Notes under the pieces: generated by a model | The model's input: only the letters and a program-made list of their open reading frames with translations | What the model was told of the DNA's origin: nothing | The model's database searches: none | Part shown: piece after piece, positions 42,999 to 51,530 of the stretch | Position numbering within the stretch: position 1 is the stretch's first letter | Layout: each line of letters opens with the position of its first letter | Position numbers and translations under genes: made by a program | Assembly: GCF_015679325.1 (NCBI RefSeq) | Contig: NZ_JADPVI010000001.1 | Coordinates: forward strand, 682,001 to 746,000 | Source: Kaistella gelatinilytica | GTDB taxonomy: Bacteria; Bacteroidota; Bacteroidia; Flavobacteriales; Weeksellaceae | Length of the DNA stretch: 64,000 nucleotides | Reading direction: 5' to 3'

Positions 42999-45464
42999 AT
43001 GGATCAACATTTAGCCGACAAATTAGTTCAAGAAATAGCCGACAAATTAGAAACAGTCACTACAGGTAAAACAACTTTAAAAGCCAGTTCATTATATAAA
43101 AAGCTTGGTTTTACGTCACGAAGAAACAGTGCACTAATTGATTATCTTGAAGAAAACTTATATGAAGCAGAAATTGCGATTAATGATATTGCCCAACTAA
43201 AAAGCATTACCAAAAACGGGGATCAAATTATTACTTTTTATAATCAAGTTGATAATGTTTTTGCTGGAGAAATAAAAATATCCCAAGAGCAAAATACAGG
43301 CTTTGGTCCGGAAGCACATCAGCTTGCTGCCATTAAGGAACTAAATCAATTTAAAGACTCTGATAATTTTGCAACAATCCTTGTTTTGCCGACGGGAGGA
43401 GGAAAAACATATACCGCAACCTACTGGTTAGGTAAAAATGTCCTTGATAAAGGCGGTAAAGTTTTGTGGATCGCCCATCGCCATTCTCTGATTGATCAAG
43501 CGATGGAAGGCTTTAAAAAAGTGGCCAATAAATCTGTTTATTCACATATTGATAGGGTGAAATTTAGATTAATTTCGGGACTACATGATCAATCTGTTAA
43601 AATTCAGGAAGATGACCAATTGGTTATTGCAGGTATTCAATCCCTTAATTATGCATTACCAACTATTGAAAAATGGATTGAAAAAAACGATGTAATACTT
43701 GTTATTGATGAAGCACATCATTCTATTGCAACAAGTTATTTAAAAATTATTAATACGATTAAAAAATACAATAGTGGAAAAATAAAATTAATTGGTTTAA
43801 CGGCAACACCGACGCGTATTAATGAGGAAGAAGAAGCAAAACTGTGGAAGTTATATGAAAATAAAAAAGCATACGAAATTGGTCTTGATGAATTAATTAA
43901 TAAAGGGTTTTTAGCAAAACCTAATTTTATTCCTGTCAATACCAATATTGACTTTATTTCGGAACTGGAGCTTTCAGACGAACAAGTGCAATCTATCATT
44001 GAGAAAGATGACATTGCAAAAGGTTTAGGAAAAGATATTGTTAAAAAGATTTCTGAAAATTCGAAAAGAAATGATTTCATTGTTAATCATTATATGCAAC
44101 ATAAAAAAGAGTACGGAAAGACTTTGGTATTTGCAATTGATGTTTTGAATGCGATTGCACTTGCGAAGCTATTTAACGACCATGACGTCTCTTCTGACTA
44201 TGTTATTTCATCAACCGCAGATTTCCAAGGTAATAATCAATCTAAATCTGAGAATAAAGCGAAGATAGAAAAATTTGAAAAAGGAGAGATTGAAGTTTTA
44301 GTAAATGTGCAAATCATGACAGAAGGAACGGATATTCCTTCTATACAAACCATCTTCTTAACCAGACCAACCAATTCAAAAACAATGATGACGCAGATGA
44401 TTGGTCGCGGTCTACGTGGCACAAAAGCTGGCGGAACAAAAGAAGCACATATTGTAAGTTTCATCGATGATTGGCAAAGCAAGATCTATTGGGGAAATGC
44501 AGAAGAAATAATGATTTCTGCCAACTTAGATTTGGATGTGAAAAGTCCGGTGTACAAAAAAATGGTAAAACAATTAGTTTCCGTGGATTTGTTGGAACAG
44601 TTTATTTTAAGTCAGTCGCAAGAGTTTGAGGACTTTTTTGATCATACCGATTTTAGTTATTTTTTACCTTTAGGCTTTTATCATTTTGATGTAATGTATG
44701 AAGGAGAACAAGAGGCTAATATAACAAAGAACGTCTCTATTCTTGTATATGATAGCATGCAGTTGAGTTATGAAAGATTGATGAATGATCTGGAAAACGT
44801 GGGTAAGCATACGAAAGGTAAATCAGTACAGGAAGTGTTTGATTATGTCATTAGCAATTATTTTAATAATATACCTCAATTACCGACTGTTAAAAAAGAG
44901 AATATTATTGATTTGCTTCATTATTTCAAAGAAACAAAGAAAAAACCAAGCTTTATTACCTTTGAGGATCGAGAGAAGTATGATTTAGACGTAGTTGCGG
45001 AACCATTAGCAAATATCGATAGCGATAAAGAACGCAGGGCAGCGATTAATAAGCTTTTTGATGATAATGAAACTATTCAAGAATTTTACAAAGATCGTGG
45101 ATTATTCAAAAAATTAATTGATAAAGTTGTTTTAAAATTAAATGATCCTGATACCTATTCTTACACGCCAGAAGTTAATGTTGATTATGAAAAAGTAGAT
45201 TTAGGTGATAAAAGTCTTCACGAGATCAAAGAAGAAAATTATCAATACTATACCTATCTGCGTGAAGAAACATTTCTAAAGAGTTTGAGAGATTTTGATG
45301 GTGAAAAACTTTTTACATGTCAGGCTAAAAATTGTAAAGTTCATAGTAGGAGAAAAGGAATTTTTCAGATCGACCATATTATTTCCAGAAATAAAAATGG
45401 CAAAACAATGCTAAAAAATTTACAGGTGTTATGTGTTAATTGCAATAGAAAAAAATCTGCATAA
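42999..45464 (+). CDS. SF2 (DEAH) helicase fused to C-terminal HNH nuclease
   Basis: This 821-residue protein has an N-terminal region of about 100 residues without recognised fold, then a superfamily 2 helicase core: PTGGGKT (131-137), AHRHSLIDQ, DEAH (237-240), GLTATPTRI, MTEGTDIPSIQ and MIGRGLRG (467-474). A middle region of roughly 250 residues follows, and then an HNH nuclease with zinc Cys pairs (774/779 and 812/815), DH at 792-793 and Asn807. The translocase resembles those of type I and III restriction enzymes, but no methyltransferase or specificity gene is adjacent. It starts 9 bases after the 120-residue gene. I infer a DNA-translocating nuclease acting with the upstream proteins; a stand-alone defence helicase is the alternative. 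Confidence 0.88.
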   Translation: MDQHLADKLVQEIADKLETVTTGKTTLKASSLYKKLGFTSRRNSALIDYLEENLYEAEIAINDIAQLKSITKNGDQIITFYNQVDNVFAGEIKISQEQNTGFGPEAHQLAAIKELNQFKDSDNFATILVLPTGGGKTYTATYWLGKNVLDKGGKVLWIAHRHSLIDQAMEGFKKVANKSVYSHIDRVKFRLISGLHDQSVKIQEDDQLVIAGIQSLNYALPTIEKWIEKNDVILVIDEAHHSIATSYLKIINTIKKYNSGKIKLIGLTATPTRINEEEEAKLWKLYENKKAYEIGLDELINKGFLAKPNFIPVNTNIDFISELELSDEQVQSIIEKDDIAKGLGKDIVKKISENSKRNDFIVNHYMQHKKEYGKTLVFAIDVLNAIALAKLFNDHDVSSDYVISSTADFQGNNQSKSENKAKIEKFEKGEIEVLVNVQIMTEGTDIPSIQTIFLTRPTNSKTMMTQMIGRGLRGTKAGGTKEAHIVSFIDDWQSKIYWGNAEEIMISANLDLDVKSPVYKKMVKQLVSVDLLEQFILSQSQEFEDFFDHTDFSYFLPLGFYHFDVMYEGEQEANITKNVSILVYDSMQLSYERLMNDLENVGKHTKGKSVQEVFDYVISNYFNNIPQLPTVKKENIIDLLHYFKETKKKPSFITFEDREKYDLDVVAEPLANIDSDKERRAAINKLFDDNETIQEFYKDRGLFKKLIDKVVLKLNDPDTYSYTPEVNVDYEKVDLGDKSLHEIKEENYQYYTYLREETFLKSLRDFDGEKLFTCQAKNCKVHSRRKGIFQIDHIISRNKNGKTMLKNLQVLCVNCNRKKSA

Positions 45465-45498
45465 ATAAGTTTTATTGACTAATTTATAATATAATTTC

Positions 45499-46260
45499 AT
45501 GCATCACCACTACCGCATCGCCCTCCTCGAAGACAACATCAAACAACTGGAAAAATTAGAATCTTACCTCAGTAAAATTCCCAATCTAGAAATTGTTTTA
45601 AAAAGCAAAACTTCGGATCATTTTTTTGAGGAAGTTCAACTGACGCATCCCGACATCCTAATTGCAGATTTAGATTTAGGAAGTGACAGCATGACGGGAA
45701 TGGAAGTAGCACAGGAAATTAAAATTCCTGCATTTTTTGCCAGCATCAATACTGCAGATTATGTAGAAAATATGGAGGCGTTAAAACGGGATGCAGAAAT
45801 TTGCGTAGATCATCTAACCAAACCTTTTACTGAAGAACAGTTTGTAAAAAGTTTCAAGAGGTTTCTGCAGGAAGTTGCTTTTTTCAATTCATTGCAATAT
45901 GTCTATCTGGACTTTAACAAAACCAAAAAAAACGCAATTCCTCTTCAAGATATTGTTTACCTGTGTGCAGATAAAAAAGCAGGATCAGAATCTAACAATA
46001 AACAAATTCACTTTATCAACCGACAGTCGGAGAACTTAATTGATTTCTCTTTTTCAAAAATGGAGGATAAAGGCTTTTTGAAAAATCAGTTTTTAACCGT
46101 TCATAAATCGTTTCGGGTAAACAGAAAATACATCAAATGTTACAACAAAAAAACGGAAACCATCGAAATTAGCATTTACGATGGCAGCGGCAAGACAAAA
46201 AGTCACCATTTGCCGGTGTCCGAAAATTACCAAATTGGTCTAAAAAAAGAATTGGGTTAA
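45499..46260 (+). CDS. LytTR-family response regulator
   Basis: This 253-residue regulator has a receiver domain with LLEDN (acidic pocket), ILIADLDLG (phospho-acceptor probably Asp57) and LTKPFTEEQ. A LytTR DNA-binding domain occupies about 150-250 (FLTVHKSFRVNRKYIKCY). The family reads out a LytS-type membrane histidine kinase, but no kinase is adjacent, so it is an orphan here. It starts 34 bases after the helicase-HNH gene on the same strand, so read-through from the island is possible. Its codon use and base content look like the chromosome and not the island. A clear terminator follows. Confidence 0.9.
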   Translation: MHHHYRIALLEDNIKQLEKLESYLSKIPNLEIVLKSKTSDHFFEEVQLTHPDILIADLDLGSDSMTGMEVAQEIKIPAFFASINTADYVENMEALKRDAEICVDHLTKPFTEEQFVKSFKRFLQEVAFFNSLQYVYLDFNKTKKNAIPLQDIVYLCADKKAGSESNNKQIHFINRQSENLIDFSFSKMEDKGFLKNQFLTVHKSFRVNRKYIKCYNKKTETIEISIYDGSGKTKSHHLPVSENYQIGLKKELG

Positions 46261-46295
46261 CCGCTCTTATTCCTCAAAAAAAACCTCTTATTCCT

Positions 46296-46332
46296 GCGCC
46301 TCCGATGTTATTCTCGGAAGCGCATTTTTTTT
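46296..46332 (+). terminator. Rho-independent terminator after LytTR regulator
   Basis: GCGCCTCCGA, an 8-base loop, TCGGAAGCGC (one mismatch) and then a run of eight T. It closes the transcript that starts at or before 45499. Confidence 0.82.
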
Positions 46333-46437
46333 GTTTTATGGATGTTGTTTTGATCTATGATTAGAGTCGACAACTTATAAATGCGGTATCCGAAAAGCAT
46401 ATAGAGTAGGAATTTAAAAACAAACAATTAAAACATT

Positions 46438-46563
46438 ATGAGTAATTCTAAACCATCATCACCGGCTCCAAAGCCAGCTTCTGGTAAAAACTGGCCAAGT
46501 AAAGTGTTGGGTAAACCTTCAGGAGGAGGAAGAAATTTCAATCCGCCCAGAACTAAAAAATAG
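46438..46563 (+). CDS. Tiny basic Pro/Ser/Gly-rich protein (41 aa)
   Basis: ATG at 46438 to TAG at 46561-46563. The 41 residues read MSNSKPSSPAPKPASG, then KNWPSKVLG, then KPSGGGRNFNPPRTKK. It is strongly basic, proline-rich and probably disordered. The A-rich sequence before the ATG (CAAACAATTAAAACATT) is like that before the next small gene at 46588. I have the impression that similar short proteins occur in Chryseobacterium genomes, but I cannot name a family. It is paired with 46588-46728 and shares its terminator. Confidence 0.6.
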   Translation: MSNSKPSSPAPKPASGKNWPSKVLGKPSGGGRNFNPPRTKK

Positions 46564-46587
46564 TAGTAACAATTAAATAACAAAAAA

Positions 46588-46728
46588 ATGTCAAAGCAAA
46601 CAATTAAACCGGCGGATAACGAATCAAATCAGTCTAATCCTAACAAAGGAACTCCGGGAACAAATACCCAATATGATCAAAATCAAGGGAATCGTGGAAC
46701 ACAATTAAATCCTAATAAAAAGAAATAA
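46588..46728 (+). CDS. Tiny Asn/Gly/Gln-rich protein (46 aa)
   Basis: ATG at 46588 to TAA at 46726-46728. The protein starts MSKQTIKPADNESNQSNPNK, then GTPGTNTQYDQNQGNRGTQL, and ends NPNKKK. NPNKGTPGTN and GTQLNPNKKK look like two related half-repeats. It is hydrophilic with a basic tail and probably disordered; an RNA- or nucleic-acid-related role is only a guess. It begins 24 bases after the 41-residue gene and is followed within 6 bases by a terminator, which supports a real transcription unit of two tiny genes. Confidence 0.62.
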   Translation: MSKQTIKPADNESNQSNPNKGTPGTNTQYDQNQGNRGTQLNPNKKK

Positions 46729-46734
46729 TGATTT

Positions 46735-46762
46735 AGCCTGAGAATATTTCTTAGGCTTTTTT
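46735..46762 (+). terminator. Rho-independent terminator after the two tiny genes
   Basis: AGCCTGAGAA, loop TAT, TTCTTAGGCT with one G-U pair and then a T-run. It starts 6 bases after the stop of the 46-residue gene. Confidence 0.82.
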
Positions 46763-46876
46763 ATTTTTAATGAATACAATTTGACCAATAATAAAGAATA
46801 TTATTTTTTTGAGTAAAAAAGCTTAAATGATTTTCATTTGAATTGTTTCCGAGAAATATTGATTACATTTAACATT

Positions 46877-47152
46877 ATGCAAATCTACTCCGACAACCAC
46901 GGCCGCGTCATCTGGCTCACTGTCAGTTCCACAGAAATTAGAGTGGATCTTCAGGATTTAAGTCCAGCCTTTGAATATGAAAGATGTGCAGTCGTGAAAG
47001 ACGTGGTGGCAGTTTGTAAAGCCTTAAATAGCAATTTTGAAAACGTAGAATCTAAACTTTTGGAGAAGCTGCAAAATCAAATGACCGCTTTCGATCTCTT
47101 CACCGCGTTGCTCGATGATCATGAAATTTACTTTGAGTATTTTTCCGGCTGA
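46877..47152 (+). CDS. Hypothetical protein (91 aa)
   Basis: From the ATG at 46877 the protein starts MQIYSDNHGRVIWLTVSSTE and contains AFEYERCAVVKDVVAVCKAL, with an acidic C-terminus (LLDDHEIYFEYF). It looks like a small alpha/beta cytoplasmic protein; I do not recognise the family. A start at 46838 would add 13 residues, but TACATTTA, a near -7 promoter element, lies between the two starts and favours the later one. It stands before the SRAP gene with 99 bases between, on the same strand. Confidence 0.6.
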   Translation: MQIYSDNHGRVIWLTVSSTEIRVDLQDLSPAFEYERCAVVKDVVAVCKALNSNFENVESKLLEKLQNQMTAFDLFTALLDDHEIYFEYFSG

Positions 47153-47251
47153 GGAAAAAAATACTGTCGAAAACGATGCTTATCCTCAATTATCGAGTTC
47201 TATAAATCGTATTAATTCCCCTAATTTGTAATTCATTTAAAATATAGAAAT

Positions 47252-47899
47252 ATGTGCTACTACGTCGATTCCAGTTTAACGAAAAAAGAAATAAAAGAAG
47301 TCTATGGTGTTGGATACGAGGGTGAAGACTTTGAAGAGCAACCCTTTTTAAATGGCTTCAGTCATCCATTGGTCGCCGTTATTTTAGATGAAAATCCCAC
47401 CGTTGCGACTTCCGCAAACTGGGGTTTGATCCCTTCCTGGGCAACAGACCGGAAAATACAGAAACAAACTCTAAATGCGAGAGTAGAAACTGTGGCAGAA
47501 AAATCTTCTTTCAGAAACAATTACAACAAACGGTGTCTGGTTCTGGTGAAGGGTTTTTATGAGTGGAAGTGGATCGATGCAAAAGGCAAAGAAAAGCAGA
47601 AACATTTCTTGACTTTACCGAACACGAAGCTCATTGCGTTGGGTGGCATTTATGGGAACTGGACCGATAAAGAAACGGGAGAAACGCTCACGACCTTTTC
47701 TATCGTGACCACGGAAGCCAATGAATTGATGACCGAAATTCACAATACCAAACACAGAATGCCTATCGTGTTGACAAAAGCGAAAGAGCAGGAGTGGTTA
47801 AGCAGCCGCGATATTCAGGATTTTGCTTTTCCGAATCATGAAGCTGATCTGGTTGCCGTGAATATGGATGAACCACCCATCGCATTAACGTTATTTTAA
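47252..47899 (+). CDS. SOS response-associated peptidase (SRAP, YedK/HMCES family)
   Basis: This 215-residue protein begins MCYYVD, so Cys2 would be exposed after removal of Met, as needed for the thiazolidine cross-link to abasic sites in single-stranded DNA. Other family marks are ANWGLIPSW, LNARVET (Asn and Glu of the active site), FYEWKW and HNTKHRMPIVL (catalytic His). SRAP proteins shield abasic DNA at forks and can reverse the cross-link. Length matches YedK. The gene is single, and its end is followed by a two-way terminator. Confidence 0.95.
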   Translation: MCYYVDSSLTKKEIKEVYGVGYEGEDFEEQPFLNGFSHPLVAVILDENPTVATSANWGLIPSWATDRKIQKQTLNARVETVAEKSSFRNNYNKRCLVLVKGFYEWKWIDAKGKEKQKHFLTLPNTKLIALGGIYGNWTDKETGETLTTFSIVTTEANELMTEIHNTKHRMPIVLTKAKEQEWLSSRDIQDFAFPNHEADLVAVNMDEPPIALTLF

Positions 47900-47973
47900 A
47901 AGAAGGGAACCGCAGTTACAAAAGTGGCGTCTTTCATAAATAGACCGATTTTCTGAATGAATATTTTGGACAT

Positions 47974-48005
47974 AAAAAAAGCTTCTTTCGAAGCTTTTTA
48001 TTTTT
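47974..48005. terminator. Bidirectional terminator between SRAP and cold-shock genes
   Basis: AAAAAAGCTTC, loop TTTC, then GAAGCTTTTT; A-run on the left and T-run on the right allow termination of both convergent genes. Confidence 0.8.
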
Positions 48006-48011
48006 AAGTTC

Positions 48012-48446
48012 TTATCTGATTACTTTAATATCTACCGCAACCAAACCTTTGGGAGACCTTTCGATCTCGAAGGAGACTTTGTGGCCTTTCTTTACGGGTT
48101 CTACGCAGTTATTGCTGTGAAAGAAAATGTTTTCACTTGATTTTTCCTGAGTGATAAAACCGTAGCCTTTTTCACTTAAGAAAGTGACCGTACCTGATTT
48201 TACAACTTCTTCAGCTTCAATCGGAGTTGCGCCCAGTTGAATACTATTGATGTCAACATCGATTCTGTCATTCTTGTCCGGAGGAGTGCTGGTCAACTGA
48301 CCGTTATGATCAACATACATGATCATGTCATCCAGAGTTTTTCCTTTGTCATTGCTGTCTTTACGTTCTTCACGTCGAGCTGTCTTCTCTTTTTGCTTTT
48401 GAAGTTTTTTCTTAAAGTTTTCTTTTTTGGAGAAAGAATCCGCCAT
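48012..48446 (-). CDS. Cold-shock-domain protein with basic N-terminal extension
   Basis: This 144-residue protein has a cold-shock domain at about 81-144 (SGTVTFLSEKGYGFITQE with RNP1 KGYGFI, and NIFFHSNN as RNP2). It is preceded by a Lys/Glu-rich basic helix (KKENFKKKLQKQKEKTARREERKD) and a linker. Cold-shock domains bind single-stranded RNA or DNA as chaperones. The extension doubles the length of a classical Csp (about 65-70 residues) and could add nucleic-acid affinity or ribosome contacts. Similar long forms are common in flavobacteria, as I recall. The gene is single, with a bidirectional terminator at its 3' end. Confidence 0.9.
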   Translation of the reverse strand: MADSFSKKENFKKKLQKQKEKTARREERKDSNDKGKTLDDMIMYVDHNGQLTSTPPDKNDRIDVDINSIQLGATPIEAEEVVKSGTVTFLSEKGYGFITQEKSSENIFFHSNNCVEPVKKGHKVSFEIERSPKGLVAVDIKVIR

Positions 48447-48638
48447 ATAAATTGTTGGTTTTTAAATTGTGTGATAAGGTACAACATAATTTAATCGGAT
48501 GCAAAATATTTGTTAATTTTAACCAAATTATCTCTTAAATTCATCAAGAGAAGAGCTTTCATCATTCCAGGCCGATTTCAGAGGTAAAGATCATAACGGT
48601 TTGTTTATTTTCTATGTTGAAGTTGAAAAAGAATTTGA

Positions 48639-49622
48639 TCATGAAATTAATCCGATCGATCTGGAATGTGCTATCGCTTCACTCGTATGTTTGTAAAGCA
48701 AAGTTTCAATAGAGGGATTATTCAGTGATGCCAGTATTTCTTTTGTAAGAGGCTCTTTTTTTGAACTGATATTTCTAATGTAGATCGCCAGTATTTGATG
48801 GGAATATTGATCCGCAATCAATTTGTAAATATCCGGATCACTTTGTGAGTTGTCGCCCAGCAAAATAAACTGCTGTTTCGGAAAAGCGAGAAGAACGCGT
48901 TCGATCCTGTTCCGTTTGCCAAAATGTTTCGTCGTACCTGTTTTCAGCAATTGCGTCCATTTTTTGATGTTGTTCAAAAGGAAGACGCCTTTCGGAAGCT
49001 GATTGTATTTAAAGAATTCATTCAGATAATCGTACAGATTCCATTCACTGCTCGACACATAAAAAAAAGGATTCGGCACACCGGTATGCGCAAAACTTAA
49101 GAGCTGATAATAGTTCACCACATCTGCAAACGTTTTCCGGCTGCGTGGATTTTTGGTGAGCATGGACCACAATTTCTTTCCCGTGGTTCCCGAGTGGGAA
49201 ATAAGCACGGTATCATCAATGTCTGATATGAAACCATATTGCGTGCTTTCGGGAATAAATATTTTTCCAACGCCGGTCGTCAGGATTTCCTCTTGGTCAT
49301 TAAGCAAATGCACTTTTACTTCATGCCATCCTGCAGCGACTTCATGGTCAGATCTCCATTCAAATTTAAAAAAACCATCGCTTTCGGTCGTTGCAGCAAA
49401 AGATTGATCCTGCCAGTCGAGTTTCACATTGGCATTCGGGATCGGAGTGATAAAAAACAAACGGAGCAGATTGAGGATATTTTTGAGCGCGTTATCGGTA
49501 TATTTCTTTTGCGTAAAAGTTTCATCCTTTAAAACATGACCATAAACAACAAGATTTGCAGTATGCCCGTAACCGTGATAGACTTTCACAGCAGCATTCG
49601 GATATTTAGATTCTTTTACCAT
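48639..49622 (-). CDS. App1-family phosphatidate phosphatase (DUF2183)
   Basis: This 327-residue protein carries the DxDxT-type catalytic motif of the HAD-like App1 family in GFISDIDDTVLISHSG (134-138). FYVSSSEWNLYDYL and FILLGDNSQSDPDIY complete the active site. An N-terminal beta-rich part of about 125 residues (VYHGYGHTANLVVYGHVL) is typical of these proteins. Yeast App1 dephosphorylates phosphatidic acid to diacylglycerol. No signal peptide is visible. It is divergent from a lipid kinase gene 113 bases away; together the two could interconvert phosphorylated and free lipid. That link is inference from position. Confidence 0.88.
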   Translation of the reverse strand: MVKESKYPNAAVKVYHGYGHTANLVVYGHVLKDETFTQKKYTDNALKNILNLLRLFFITPIPNANVKLDWQDQSFAATTESDGFFKFEWRSDHEVAAGWHEVKVHLLNDQEEILTTGVGKIFIPESTQYGFISDIDDTVLISHSGTTGKKLWSMLTKNPRSRKTFADVVNYYQLLSFAHTGVPNPFFYVSSSEWNLYDYLNEFFKYNQLPKGVFLLNNIKKWTQLLKTGTTKHFGKRNRIERVLLAFPKQQFILLGDNSQSDPDIYKLIADQYSHQILAIYIRNISSKKEPLTKEILASLNNPSIETLLYKHTSEAIAHSRSIGLIS

Positions 49623-49735
49623 TCTCTATTAAAATTTTGTAATTTACCGTGCAATTAAAAGGGAAAGGCGCGTTTAGAATTTAAACATTCATACCTTCGT
49701 TCACTAATAAATCAGAAGACAAAGATACAATACCT

Positions 49736-50674
49736 ATGGAATCGGCAATCAGACCCAAAATACTGTTTATCTTCAATCCACGCTCCGGAAACCATTCCAT
49801 CGACTGGGAAAAAGAAATAGGAGAGTATTTCAAACCTTTGCACTATTCTATTGAGATCCATGTTCTGAAAGATGATTGCTGTGCAGCGGAAATTAATGAA
49901 AAGATCGCTTCTTACGATCCTGATCAAGTGGTTGCAGTTGGTGGCGACGGAACGGTGACACTCGTCGGAGGTTGTCTTTTAGAAAAAAATATTCAGCTTG
50001 GGATCTTACCGGCTGGTTCTGCAAACGGACTGGCAAAAGAACTCGGCATCAGTTTAATTCCCGCCGAAGCTTTGCACACCGTAATTTCCGGGGTTGGAAA
50101 AAAGATCCATGTCATCATGATCAATGGCAGGTTGAGCATTCATTTGAGTGATATTGGTTTTAATGCAAGAATGATCGAGAAATTTCAGACTGAAAATACG
50201 CGCGGAATCTGGGGCTATTTTAAGGCGACATTACCCATTCTACGCAATATATTATTCATCAATCCTTTAATGAAAGTTTCTATCACCATTGATGAGAGAA
50301 CGATCAGAACAAAAACCGCCATGATCGTCATTGCCAATGCTACAAGATACGGCAGTGGTGCAGTCATTAATCCAAACGGCAATTTAGAAGACGAGCTGTT
50401 TGAAGTCATCGTCATTAAACAGATCTCTATTATAGAAATCTTTAAAATGCTGGTTACGCATACTTCGTTTAATCCCCGAAAAACAGAAATTTTAAGAACC
50501 AGAACCTTACACATCAAGCTCTCTAAGAAAATGCACTTTCAGGTCGATGGCGAATATCTGGGGAAAGTAGATGAAGTTAAAGCGTATCTCATTCCCGCGG
50601 CTCTGGAAATCAGGGTGCCGTCACCAGTTCAATACCATTCGCTTTTCAGCGATCAAATGTTTCCGAAGCTCTAA
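49736..50674 (+). CDS. Diacylglycerol kinase family lipid kinase (YegS/DgkB-like)
   Basis: This 312-residue protein has the DAGK catalytic fold: KILFIFNPRSGN at the start, GGDGT (69-73) for nucleotide binding and GILPAGSANGLAKELGI. A C-terminal beta-sandwich follows (ATRYGSGAVINPNGNLEDELFEV). It should phosphorylate diacylglycerol or a related lipid with ATP at the inner membrane face. The usual GTxND motif is replaced by GSANGLA, which is common in flavobacterial members. It is divergent from the App1 phosphatase gene. It stands alone on its strand, 178 bases before the two-component operon. Confidence 0.9.
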   Translation: MESAIRPKILFIFNPRSGNHSIDWEKEIGEYFKPLHYSIEIHVLKDDCCAAEINEKIASYDPDQVVAVGGDGTVTLVGGCLLEKNIQLGILPAGSANGLAKELGISLIPAEALHTVISGVGKKIHVIMINGRLSIHLSDIGFNARMIEKFQTENTRGIWGYFKATLPILRNILFINPLMKVSITIDERTIRTKTAMIVIANATRYGSGAVINPNGNLEDELFEVIVIKQISIIEIFKMLVTHTSFNPRKTEILRTRTLHIKLSKKMHFQVDGEYLGKVDEVKAYLIPAALEIRVPSPVQYHSLFSDQMFPKL

Positions 50675-50812
50675 TATTTCGGCATCTTTTTTAATGGAAA
50701 TCATTTAAAATAAAGCGTTAAATTTGGTTGGATGGAGTGGATGTGTATATGTTCTTCTAAGGATGATTAAGAATTAAAAAAATATTAAAAACACCAGTGC
50801 TGATAATTCAGA

Positions 50813-50839
50813 TTGTATTCAGTATTTCAAATTAATTTG
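50813..50839 (+). promoter_or_regulatory. Weak promoter candidate before the two-component operon
   Basis: TTG (50813-50815), 17 bases, then TAATTTG (50833-50839), 14 bases before the ATG at 50853. Spacing and second element are each slightly off the Bacteroidota consensus. Confidence 0.3.
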
Positions 50840-50852
50840 CCAAAAAATTGCG

Positions 50853-51530
50853 ATGAAGATTTTATTGATCGAAGACGAAAAACAACTGAGCAAAAGCATA
50901 TTGACTTATTTAAAAAGTGAAAAGTACATTTGTGATCTGGCGGAAGACTTTAAAACCGCAGCAGAAAAACTGGAATTATACGACTATGACTGTATTTTAT
51001 TAGATCTTACTTTACCGGATGGGAACGGTCTTCATCTTTTAAAATTATTAAAGGAGGAAAGAAAATCGGATGGCGTCATCATTATTTCCGCAAAGAATTC
51101 TCTCGATGATAAGATCAGTGGTCTGCAGTTGGGCGCCGATGATTATCTGGCAAAACCTTTTCATCTTTCAGAACTTGGAGCGCGCATTTCCTCAGTCATC
51201 AGACGAAAACATTTTAAAGGAAACAACACCATTTTGATCAATGATCTGGAAATTAACGTCGACAATAAATCGATCTCCTTTGAAAAAAAAACCCTCGATC
51301 TTACCCGCAAAGAATATGATATTTTGTTGTACTTATCGGTGAATAAAAACAAGATCGTCTCCAAAAACGCCATCGCAGAGCATATTGCAGAAGACAATAT
51401 CGATTTCTTTGATAATTTTGATTTCCTCTATGCACATATAAAAAACATTAAGAAAAAACTAACGCTTGCCGGTGCACAGGACTGCATCAAATCAGTCTAT
51501 GGAATGGGCTATAAAATAGAAGCGAAATGA
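50853..51530 (+). CDS. OmpR/PhoB-family response regulator
   Basis: This 225-residue regulator has a receiver domain (LLIEDE, phospho-acceptor Asp51 in CILLDLTLPDGNG, and LAKPF) and a winged-helix C-terminus (LTRKEYDILLYLSVNKNKIVS ... IKSVYGMGYKI). It overlaps the histidine kinase gene by ATGA at 51527-51530, so the two are translationally coupled. It probably controls the efflux genes that follow on the same strand (53044-58548). This is inferred from position, and no direct-repeat operator was identified. Confidence 0.95.
   Translation: MKILLIEDEKQLSKSILTYLKSEKYICDLAEDFKTAAEKLELYDYDCILLDLTLPDGNGLHLLKLLKEERKSDGVIIISAKNSLDDKISGLQLGADDYLAKPFHLSELGARISSVIRRKHFKGNNTILINDLEINVDNKSISFEKKTLDLTRKEYDILLYLSVNKNKIVSKNAIAEHIAEDNIDFFDNFDFLYAHIKNIKKKLTLAGAQDCIKSVYGMGYKIEAK

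Noticed and set aside
42999-45464. Type I or III restriction subunit (R/Res)
   Set aside because: There is no adjacent methyltransferase or specificity gene, and the nuclease is HNH at the C-terminus, not a PD-(D/E)XK domain at the N-terminus or C-terminus.
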